Shown: piece after piece, positions 1 through 5,040 of the stretch
Position numbering within the stretch: position 1 is the stretch's first letter
Layout of the letters: each line of letters begins with the position of its first letter
Assembly: GCA_021838985.1 (NCBI GenBank)
Contig: JAKCCC010000122.1
Location: 1-6,294, forward strand
DNA length: 6,294 bases
Direction: 5' to 3'
Source of the DNA: Planctomycetota bacterium
GTDB lineage: Bacteria > Planctomycetota > Phycisphaerae > WQYP01
Notes under the pieces: generated by a model
Told to the model about the DNA's origin: nothing
The model's database searches: none
Seen by the model: only the letters and a program-made list of their open reading frames with translations
Made by a program: the position numbers and the translations under genes

Positions 1-1203
1 TTCAGTGGTACCTCCGTTTCCGGTACAGTTACGAATGGTTTCGTTATCGGCGGCCAGAACACTCTTAAGGCGATCATAAACAACACGGAAGACGGCATAT
101 ACGGCAATCCGTCGCCCCTTGATTACGGCACCGCCTTTGGGGTCGGCGGAACTGTCTCCGTTGCAGGATTGTCCGTACCGTCCGGTGGTACCACTCCTCC
201 ACCCGTGATCTTCATTCCACCGCCCACGATCCAGCCGCCACCGACCATGACCCCGCCGCCAGGTGAAACGGCCAGCACGCCTCCCTCCGGTATTAGCATG
301 GGTGGCGCACTGACCTCGATCGGTAACACCGGCGCGCAGTTCGGCGCCCAATTCGGCGCCGGCGGAGGAACTGGGGCTAATGGCGACCGGACGCTCGGCA
401 TCAATCCCAACGTGCCGCCAAGCAGTACCGCGTCTCCGGGAACAGGAAGCAACGGTTGGCTAGACCAACTTCGAATCGACTGGGGCAATCTCGGTTTCTC
501 GAGCAGTTGGACGAGTACCAGCGGAGCCATCAGTAGCAGTGTGTCTGATGACCCATCCGGCAACGGTTCCAGCGACGTGGTTATTAGCCTCGGGGGCAGC
601 CAGCTTCTTACGTCACAACCGGGCGAGCCGGATACCGGCCTCCTCGTCGGGTTTACCCAAGCTAGCTTGCAGGAGCTCTGCCGGAGCGTTTTTCAGCAAA
701 TGTCGTCGAATGGAATCAATGTCGGCAATGCCCATATCGTTGGGATAGTGACTACAGGCGAAATGATCTCGGTCAACCAGCTTGACCAGGGGATTGCGAT
801 AGTCAGCGCGGGTAGCACGCCGCCCCCGACCAGCCTATCAGACGCGGTAAGTTCCCTAGCATCGCAGGGGGTGGGGATTGACCCCACGCAGATTTTCACC
901 GCCGAAGTCAACACGCTCGCAAATTCTTTCAACGCGACAATAAATCTCGCAAAATCAGACCTGAGCCAAGTTTATAAAGCGGATCTCCCGGACGACGTGG
1001 TCATTCTTCCACCGGGGGATTCGTTGGAGTTGGTGGTCACGGGCGTAAGCTACACGAAAACAAGTCCCGGAGGTGTTTCGGTTTTCGTTCCTGTAACTAT
1101 CGACGACCACTGGGTTTCTCCGAGTCCGACAGCGGAGACCAAAATCAGGTTAACGGAGAGTATAATAATCAACCTGCCACAAGATGCTGTGGGTGGAAAC
1201 TAG
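1..1203 (+). CDS. 3' part of a long Ser/Gly/Pro-rich, probably exported protein of unknown function
   Basis: The frame is open from base 1 to a TAG at 1201-1203, giving 400 residues; the true start lies before the window. I do not recognise the family. Residues 1-56 are rich in Gly, Thr, Ser and Asn, like beta-rich surface repeats. Residues 58-99 form a proline linker with four PPP triplets (PPPVIFIPPP, then QPPP and TPPP). A Gly-rich stretch with a small tandem repeat (GAQF twice, bases 334-359) follows. From about residue 180 the protein looks globular, mixing beta-like and helical segments, and ends ...DAVGGN. I see no LPxTG, C-terminal transmembrane or PEP-CTERM-type sorting signal. The composition suggests a secreted or cell-surface protein, which is inference. 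Codon choice is more relaxed than in the genes to the right (ATA, AGT, TTA and CTA occur). The proline linker excludes a compact enzyme over that part only. Confidence 0.75.
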   Translation, partial: FSGTSVSGTVTNGFVIGGQNTLKAIINNTEDGIYGNPSPLDYGTAFGVGGTVSVAGLSVPSGGTTPPPVIFIPPPTIQPPPTMTPPPGETASTPPSGISMGGALTSIGNTGAQFGAQFGAGGGTGANGDRTLGINPNVPPSSTASPGTGSNGWLDQLRIDWGNLGFSSSWTSTSGAISSSVSDDPSGNGSSDVVISLGGSQLLTSQPGEPDTGLLVGFTQASLQELCRSVFQQMSSNGINVGNAHIVGIVTTGEMISVNQLDQGIAIVSAGSTPPPTSLSDAVSSLASQGVGIDPTQIFTAEVNTLANSFNATINLAKSDLSQVYKADLPDDVVILPPGDSLELVVTGVSYTKTSPGGVSVFVPVTIDDHWVSPSPTAETKIRLTESIIINLPQDAVGGN

Positions 1204-1214
1204 GCGTCCGAGCC

Positions 1215-1260
1215 CCGCCACGGCGTAGCGGCGCGAGGCTACGATAACCTGGCGTGGCGG
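1215..1260. repeat. Nested hairpin just after the first gene
   Basis: An 8-bp perfect inverted repeat (CCGCCACG at 1215-1222, CGTGGCGG at 1253-1260) encloses a second perfect 6-bp stem (CGTAGC at 1224-1229, GCTACG at 1238-1243). It begins 12 bases after the stop codon. No T-run follows, so it is not a textbook intrinsic terminator; it may slow polymerase, protect the mRNA 3' end, or be a dispersed palindromic repeat. A GTG at 1254, inside the right arm, opens a reading frame but has no ribosome binding site. Bases 1261-1394 show nothing else I can name. Confidence 0.4.
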
Positions 1261-1383
1261 CCAATGGCACGATTATCAACGCGGCTAAGGCCATCGGGAA
1301 TGTTTTTGGTTCGTGGTTGCAGGCGTCCGTCGAGGAGGCGACCGTAAGGGGCTGCTCCGGGTTGACGGACGCGACAACCAGGC

Positions 1384-1475
1384 GGAGGTGCGTTATGCCA
1401 GACGTGCGACATAGCGGTTTCGTGGGTTCTCTTCAGGATGTGCGGCAGGATATCAAAGGTTTCCTAACCAAATAT
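1384..1475 (+). other. Ribosome binding site plus out-of-frame N-terminal coding segment of the next gene
   Basis: GGAGG at 1384-1388 sits six bases before an ATG at 1395, the best Shine-Dalgarno/start pair in the left half. The frame encodes 27 residues up to Tyr (MPDVRHSGFVGS...FLTKY), then runs into a G5 run at 1476-1480. As given, it continues out of phase inside the membrane protein gene to a stop at 1665-1667. With one G fewer it would read KYGANFGRFRLAF directly into the membrane protein, giving about 213 residues. Third positions in this frame are GC-rich, as expected for coding DNA here. I read it as the true start of the next gene separated by a one-base frameshift (sequencing error, mutation or slippage). 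The alternative is that it does not code and the next gene starts at 1474. Confidence 0.45.
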
Positions 1476-2037
1476 GGGGGCCAATTTTGGGAGATTCCGC
1501 CTCGCTTTCGTGTGGAGTCTGGCGCCGGCGGCATTCGTACTGCTCATCGCCCTGCTTTTGCCAAGCAGTTCGCCCCAGCCGTGGCTGGCCACGGTGCTCG
1601 CCATTGCCCTCTGGTTTCCGCTCGTCGTCACATTGTTGATGAGCTGGGGCCTGTTCAGCCTTTTTAGATCGGGCGACCCGCTGACTAACCGCGCGCTCGG
1701 CTCGTGGGCTACTCTTCTGGCGGGGTCGCTCGCGCTGCTCTTGGCGGCGCGCCTGCTTCCGGGTACGAACTGGAACCTCAATTTCATCCTTCTTATCGCC
1801 CTTGGCCTGCTTGCCGTGGGCGGTGGACTCGGGGCCGCTCGCCGCTGGGTCTTTGTGGCGATCGGAATTGAGGTGGTGGTGCTCCTGGTTCCGGCGGTTT
1901 TCCCCCACAGCGCTTACTGGGCCTCCGCGGTGGCCCGTAAGGCCGACGCAAAAATGGCCCGGTCGCTGGCCAGACCGCTTGCCATCAACCCCGCCAAACC
2001 ACCGCCGTTCTGGGACCCGGCAACGGGAAAGCCATAA
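1474..2037 (+). CDS. Five-helix integral membrane protein of unknown function
   Basis: This encodes 187 residues with five strongly hydrophobic segments at about 10-30, 37-56, 76-96, 102-120 and 125-145. Short polar loops separate them, and a ~37-residue Ala/Lys/Arg/Pro-rich tail ends with PPPFWDPATGKP. The tail and the RR at 123-124 suggest a cytoplasmic C-terminus, but topology is inferred. I recognise no catalytic or transport motif. An in-frame TAA at 1465-1467 means the frame as written cannot start earlier than the ATG at 1474. That ATG has only a distant AAAGG (1455-1459) as a ribosome site, so the start is doubtful. A better start at 1395 lies in another frame and joins if one G is removed at 1476-1480. 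The gene stands alone: the next 460 bases on the right are non-coding. Confidence 0.75.
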   Translation: MGANFGRFRLAFVWSLAPAAFVLLIALLLPSSSPQPWLATVLAIALWFPLVVTLLMSWGLFSLFRSGDPLTNRALGSWATLLAGSLALLLAARLLPGTNWNLNFILLIALGLLAVGGGLGAARRWVFVAIGIEVVVLLVPAVFPHSAYWASAVARKADAKMARSLARPLAINPAKPPPFWDPATGKP

Positions 2038-2071
2038 CTGTTCACGGGCTGAGGCCGCTCGCCCGGCGTTA

Positions 2072-2286
2072 CCCGTCGCTTACGCTTAAGGCTATGTATG
2101 TAGGGCCGATGCCATCATCGGCCATGTGGCCAGCCGACGGGGCGTCGGCTCTACGGACATTCCGGCCCCGTCGCTTACGCTTAAGGGCTATGTAGGTAGG
2201 GCCGATGCCCTCATCGGCCATGTGGCCAGCGGGCGAGGGCGTCGGCTCTACGGGCGCTCCGGCCCCGTCGCTTACGCTTAAGGGCT
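2072..2286. repeat. Tandem direct repeat, about 2.2 copies of a ~96-bp unit with internal palindromes
   Basis: Copy 1 is 2072-2166, copy 2 is 2167-2263, and a third stops after 23 bases (2264-2286). I count seven substitutions and two one-base gaps between copies 1 and 2, about 91% identity. Each starts with CCCGTCGCTTACGCTTAA. Each holds a perfect 8-bp hairpin, GGCCGATG/CATCGGCC (2104-2111/2116-2123 and 2200-2207/2212-2219), with a loop that differs (CCAT, CCCT). A wider pair, GTAGGGCCGA/TCGGCTCTAC (2100-2109/2145-2154 and 2196-2205/2242-2251), has one G-T mismatch. Copy 1 also has AGCCGACG/CGTCGGCT (2132-2139/2143-2150), whose left arm is broken in copy 2. The array fills part of the 464-bp gap between genes. 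It looks like a REP-type element; no transposase is nearby. Reading frames that cross it are not credible genes. Confidence 0.8.
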
Positions 2287-2356
2287 GTTGGGACAAAGAC
2301 CGCGGGGACTCCGTAGCCCCCCCGGCGAGCCGGGATATGCGCGGGGACCAAGTACA

Positions 2357-2391
2357 GCCCGTGAACGGTTACATTTATTACTACCACGGGC
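2357..2391. repeat. Weak inverted repeat with AT-rich loop
   Basis: GCCCGTG (2357-2363) and CACGGGC (2385-2391) are perfect 7-bp arms around a 21-base AT-rich loop. It lies about 75 bases before the -35 box of the small-gene promoter, so it could be an operator or a structure at the end of the repeat region. One copy of this length can arise by chance. Apart from it and a short CCCGG/CCGGG hairpin at 2321-2334, bases 2287-2465 show nothing recognisable. Confidence 0.25.
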
Positions 2392-2465
2392 AAATCCTGC
2401 GCCAGGTGACAGCCCGGAGGGTTGTCGGCCACAGGGGTGAAACGTTGGGCCGGAAAGGTTCTTTC

Positions 2466-2493
2466 TTGACTTCACGAAGGCGCAGCTTATTAT
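2466..2493 (+). promoter_or_regulatory. Sigma70-like promoter for the small-gene cluster
   Basis: TTGACT (2466-2471) and TATTAT (2488-2493) are separated by 16 bases. Each box matches the vegetative consensus at five of six positions. Transcription should start around 2499-2501, only one to three bases before the ATG at 2502, so the first message would be leaderless or nearly so. No ribosome binding site precedes that ATG, which fits. Function is inferred from sequence alone. Confidence 0.6.
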
Positions 2494-2501
2494 CTGATGG
2501 C

Positions 2502-2753
2502 ATGATTAACTCCCGCAGGCGATGGCTTAAGGTGTTGATGATCGCCGCGGTGGCGTGGCTGGTTCCGACCGGCTTGGCTATGGCGGATTTGACGGCCAAA
2601 CAATTGCAAAAATGGCCATCCATTCCCCGCATCAGCCGGCACGTCAGCGCGGCGCCGGCGTATGCGATTGCCGCAGCCGCCTTTGTGGCGGTGACGCTGC
2701 TGGCGTTCCGCAGCGCGCATCGCGGCACGCGCGGCGGTGGGCGGCGTAAATAA
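2502..2753 (+). CDS. Small membrane protein with signal peptide and C-terminal helix (83 aa)
   Basis: The N-terminus is a classical signal: SRRRWLK, a hydrophobic core at residues 10-22, and a likely signal peptidase I site after A28 (LAMA-DL). A second hydrophobic helix spans about 50-69 (Ala-rich, ending VTLLAF), followed by an Arg-rich tail ending RRK. If the signal is cleaved, the ~20 residues after it face outward and the basic tail is cytoplasmic. The same frame is open upstream to 2205, but that stretch is repeat DNA; the ATG at 2502 fits both the signal peptide and the promoter just before it. No Shine-Dalgarno is visible. It is first of three small genes, 35 bases before the next. 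I do not recognise a family and assign no function. Confidence 0.65.
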   Translation: MINSRRRWLKVLMIAAVAWLVPTGLAMADLTAKQLQKWPSIPRISRHVSAAPAYAIAAAAFVAVTLLAFRSAHRGTRGGGRRK

Positions 2754-2788
2754 CCAGGCTGAAATCGGCGAACTTTGGGGGATCCGGC

Positions 2789-3094
2789 ATGAAATCCGGA
2801 AATTGGCTGATCGCTGGCTTGCTGAGCGTGAACGTGGTCCTGGCCGCCGGGCTGCTGTACCGGACGGGCGGCTGGAATATGCCGGTGGCGCGCGGCCAGC
2901 CGAACGTGCTTGGCGGGCGTTATCTGGTGGCGTCGGCCAGCGGCAAGATGGGCGGCGCCGTCTATGTTTTTAATGAGGACACAGGCGTGATTGGCGGATG
3001 GGTGACGCCGGCGGGGCATCCGGGCCACCCGGTGTTCATCGTGCCGCGCAGCGTCGCCCAAGACCTGCGGCGCGTGGTGCAGCACCTGCATTAA
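2789..3094 (+). CDS. Small membrane-anchored or exported protein, planctomycete-type single-blade repeat (101 aa)
   Basis: GGGGGA at 2777-2782 sits six bases before the ATG and fixes the start. A hydrophobic anchor or uncleaved signal spans residues 6-24 (WLIAGLLSV...GLLY). The rest is outside the membrane by inference. Residues 43-66 carry GRYLVASAS and then VYVFNEDTG, the 'RY-x-x-x-x-A ... V-Y-V-x-x-x-x-T-G' pattern that I recall from short planctomycete proteins and that resembles one beta-propeller blade. The end (VPRSVAQDLRRVVQHLH) looks helical. It lies 35 bases after the previous gene and 28 before the next, so the three are probably co-transcribed. The downstream gene has the same layout. 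Function is unknown; binding or assembly at the cell envelope is only a guess. Confidence 0.75.
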   Translation: MKSGNWLIAGLLSVNVVLAAGLLYRTGGWNMPVARGQPNVLGGRYLVASASGKMGGAVYVFNEDTGVIGGWVTPAGHPGHPVFIVPRSVAQDLRRVVQHLH

Positions 3095-3122
3095 CCCATT
3101 AGTTCCGCAGCGGAGCAAACCG

Positions 3123-3410
3123 ATGAAACGCGAATCGATGTGGATTGGCCTGCTGACCATGTCGGCCCTGGCGCTGGGCGTGGCTCTGGCCATTTGCCGT
3201 ACACCGCGGACCGCCCGCGCGGACATGCAGGCCATCGGCCCGCGATATACGCTGCTGACCGCCTCCAGCGGCTTCGGCAGCGTGGATACGGTGAATGTCC
3301 TGGATAACCGCGATGGCCTGGTGCTGATCTATGTGTTGCAGGGACGGCGCTTGGTGCTGCAGCACGTGCTGAACCTGAACGATCAATTTAGCCCGCCCCC
3401 ACTGCGGTAA
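3123..3410 (+). CDS. Small exported protein, diverged paralogue of the preceding gene (95 aa)
   Basis: CGGAG at 3111-3115 lies seven bases before the ATG. Residues 7-24 are a hydrophobic signal (WIGLLTMSA...AICR); a possible cleavage site follows TARA (residues 30-33), before DMQ. Residues 40-65 read PRYTLLTASSG and then NVLDNRDG, parallel to GRYLVASASG and VYVFNEDTG at the same positions upstream. Next come LIYVLQGRRLVLQHVLNL, a beta-rich stretch completing a blade-like unit, and a short SPPPLR tail. Similar length, layout and spacing suggest an old tandem duplication. It is the last of the three-gene run: a ~300-bp gap follows. Role unknown. Confidence 0.72.
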   Translation: MKRESMWIGLLTMSALALGVALAICRTPRTARADMQAIGPRYTLLTASSGFGSVDTVNVLDNRDGLVLIYVLQGRRLVLQHVLNLNDQFSPPPLR

Positions 3411-3707
3411 GACGGCCAACGGAAGGCGAAAGGGACGGACACGGAGACGCGGGGACACGCTGCGGGTGGAGTGCGAAATGGCAAGCGCCGCGTCGGAGAG
3501 TCGCTACGGCGACTTTCAACGCGGTGAACTGTGGCGAACGAGAGCCAGGGCGAGATCGGATTGCCAGCAGCAGACCAATGGCCAGGCCAGCGGTTCGGAG
3601 CCACGCACACCTAAAGATGGAGCTGTTGGCGGTATTTTCAAGCCGAAGCTTCTGACCGGGCAAGCTGGTCGCTGATGGCTGATCGCTAGAGATAACAAGG
3701 GGCCAAG
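3411..3707. other. Intergenic gap before bioB
   Basis: No credible gene is present. A frame at 3466-3675 and frames on the other strand are short, Arg/Ala-rich and without ribosome sites. The gap holds a strong hairpin (3488-3524) and, near its right end, a short imperfect duplication (GCTGATGGCTGATCGCT, 3671-3687). I see no convincing promoter and no recognisable biotin-repressor operator. bioB may have its own promoter here or be read from upstream. Confidence 0.5.
3488..3524. repeat. Stable hairpin with UACG tetraloop
   Basis: The inner stem GAGAGTCGC/GCGACTTTC (3496-3504/3509-3517) pairs over nine positions with one G-T. It closes on TACG, giving C(UACG)G, a known very stable tetraloop class. 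Beyond a small internal bulge the outer arms CCGCG/CGCGG (3488-3492/3520-3524) also pair. No T-run follows. It starts 78 bases after the last small gene and 184 before bioB ends the gap, so it may protect or end the upstream message, or be a dispersed palindromic repeat. Confidence 0.55.
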
Positions 3708-4814
3708 ATGCTGCAACCGGTGCGTCAACTTGCGGAAAAAGTGCTCGGCGGCGGCCAGCTGGACCGCGCCGAGGCCCATGAGCTTATTCGCGTCGATGGT
3801 GACGACATCCACGATTTATTCTACTGGGCCAATAAAATCCGCATTCGTTATAAGGGCCGGGCTATACGCTTCTGCGCCATCGTGGCGGCTAAGCTCGGCG
3901 GTTGTTCGGAAGATTGCAAATTTTGCGCCCAATCGTCCCATTATCAAACCGTGGTCGGCGCCCAGCAGAAGCTGACGGATAAACAGGTCTTGAATTCCGC
4001 CGCGCATGCCGCCGACGTGGGTGCCGACAGTTTCGGCATCGTCAATTCCGGCCGCGGGCCGACCCGCGCCGAGTTGGAGGACTGGCTGGGACCGATGCTG
4101 CGGCAAATCGCCCGCACCGGTCGCACCCGGGCCTGCGCCACCTTGGGCGCACTGACCCCGGAAACCGCCAAGTTCCTTTTCGCCAACGGGGTGCGGCGCA
4201 TTAACCACAACTTGGAGACCAGCGAACGCTTTTACCCCTCCATCGTTTCCACGCATCCGTATAGCGAACGACTGCACACCCTGCGGGCCGCCAAGCAGGC
4301 TGGCCTGTCGCTTTGTTCCGGCGGCATTTTCGGCATGGGAGAAACCTGGGACGACCGACTCGATATGCTATTTACCCTGCGCGACATCGGCGTGGATGTG
4401 ATGCCGCTGAATTTCCTCAATGCGATTCCGGGCACACCGCTGGAACACCAGCCGCGCCTGGCGCCCCTGGAATGTTTGAAAATCGTCAGCATCTGCCGGT
4501 TTGTGTACCCCCGCGTGGAACTGAAAGTCGCCGGAGGCCGCGAGGTGTGTCTGCGCGACTTACAAAGCTGGATCTTTTTCGCCGGGGCGGACAGCACCAT
4601 GATCGGCAATTATCTGACCACGTATGGTCGCAGCCCTGAATTGGATCATCAGATGGTCCACGACCTGGGCTTGGAATGGCAAACCTATGACGGGCCTCCG
4701 GCCGAGCCGGCTGGTGAGCATGTTCGGCTCTCGCCGGTTCGCCGTACTGGCCGCTTCCATATTCCCATCCTCTACGAAAACGAATTGACCGCGCTTCCAG
4801 CCGAGGCCCACTAG
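3708..4814 (+). CDS. bioB: Biotin synthase (radical SAM), subtype lacking one classical [2Fe-2S] cysteine
   Basis: BioB inserts sulfur into dethiobiotin, the last step of biotin synthesis, in the cytoplasm. The 368 residues align along their length with E. coli BioB. C66, C70 and C73 (GGCSEDCKFCAQSSHY) bind the [4Fe-4S] cluster that cleaves SAM. C143 (ACATLG), C203 (LCSGGIFGMGET) and R278 (GGRE) match E. coli C128, C188 and R260 of the auxiliary cluster. The fourth position, E. coli C97, is G110 here (FGIVNSGRGP; codon GGC at 4035-4037). INHNLETS carries Glu where E. coli has D155. C56, before the radical-SAM loop, is an extra cysteine. The NYLTTYGR segment (301-308) is typical of the BATS region, and a ~45-residue polar/proline tail extends past LGLEW. 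AAGGGG (3697-3702), five bases before the ATG, supports the start. The nearest right-hand gene is a ketosynthase. A BioB-like paralogue with another substrate is possible but less likely. Confidence 0.93.
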   Translation: MLQPVRQLAEKVLGGGQLDRAEAHELIRVDGDDIHDLFYWANKIRIRYKGRAIRFCAIVAAKLGGCSEDCKFCAQSSHYQTVVGAQQKLTDKQVLNSAAHAADVGADSFGIVNSGRGPTRAELEDWLGPMLRQIARTGRTRACATLGALTPETAKFLFANGVRRINHNLETSERFYPSIVSTHPYSERLHTLRAAKQAGLSLCSGGIFGMGETWDDRLDMLFTLRDIGVDVMPLNFLNAIPGTPLEHQPRLAPLECLKIVSICRFVYPRVELKVAGGREVCLRDLQSWIFFAGADSTMIGNYLTTYGRSPELDHQMVHDLGLEWQTYDGPPAEPAGEHVRLSPVRRTGRFHIPILYENELTALPAEAH

Positions 4815-4838
4815 GATCACCATCCCTTTCCCTTTTCA

Positions 4839-4864
4839 TAGCCCGGAGTGTAAGCGACGGGCTA
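4839..4864. repeat. Dispersed palindrome of the GTAAGCGACGGG type
   Basis: TAGCCCG (4839-4845) and CGGGCTA (4858-4864) are perfect 7-bp arms around a 12-base loop. Bases 4850-4861 (GTAAGCGACGGG) are the exact reverse complement of CCCGTCGCTTAC, which begins each copy of the 2072-2286 array. I recall near-identical elements scattered through planctomycete genomes. It begins 25 bases after the bioB stop and could also act as a 3' hairpin, though no T-run follows. Confidence 0.6.
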
Positions 4865-4885
4865 GTGAAAACCACGACGCGAACG

Positions 4886-4904
4886 CGCCCCGTCGCGCGG
4901 GGCG
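4886..4904. repeat. Short GC hairpin in the bioB-KAS spacer
   Basis: CGCCCC (4886-4891) pairs with GGGGCG (4899-4904) across a 7-base loop (GTCGCGC). It sits in a run of GC-rich DNA that also contains CTAAGCGTA, related to the core of the neighbouring palindrome. In such GC-rich sequence six pairs can occur by chance. Confidence 0.35.
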
Positions 4905-4952
4905 ACTAAGCGTAGGCGCGGCGGGGTCATTTTCATCATCCGTAGGTGTCCG

Positions 4953-4974
4953 CAGGACAGGAGCGACTGTCCTG
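4953..4974. repeat. Perfect 8-bp hairpin before the ketosynthase gene
   Basis: CAGGACAG (4953-4960) and CTGTCCTG (4967-4974) pair perfectly around GAGCGA. It lies 66 bases before the proposed ketosynthase start and shares the GCGAC core seen in the other palindromes here. It may be an operator, a leader hairpin or one more dispersed repeat. No T-run follows, so it is unlikely to be a terminator. Confidence 0.5.
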
Positions 4975-5040
4975 TAACAAGCATCATTGCCGGCAGCTTC
5001 GACCGGGCACAACGGTCGCTTTCAGGATACACTCCGCGCT

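Noticed and set aside
1254..1667. A 137-codon + strand frame starting at GTG 1254
   Set aside because: Its start lies inside a hairpin arm without a ribosome site, and its last ~190 bases overlap the clear membrane protein frame. Only the part from ATG 1395 to the G-run looks coding.
1453..1908. A 151-codon - strand frame opposite the membrane protein
   Set aside because: It is very Arg/Gln/Glu-rich and low in complexity, as expected when hydrophobic codons are read in antisense.
2072..2286. CRISPR array
   Set aside because: The units are ~96 bp, contiguous and without unique spacers.
2205..2501. Upstream extension of the 83-aa small membrane protein
   Set aside because: The stretch is repeat DNA and promoter, the residues look random, and the signal peptide starts at 2502.
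2381..3235. A 284-codon - strand frame across the small genes
   Set aside because: It is rich in His, Arg and Ala, has no motif, and lies antisense to three genes with ribosome sites and signal sequences; typical of high-GC DNA.
3388..3675. Short frames on both strands in the gap before bioB
   Set aside because: They cross a hairpin, lack ribosome sites and have no recognisable features.
4987..5040. TTG start giving the ketosynthase 18 extra residues
   Set aside because: The extra residues do not resemble the family N-terminus, which begins right after the GTG at 5041, and no ribosome site precedes the TTG.
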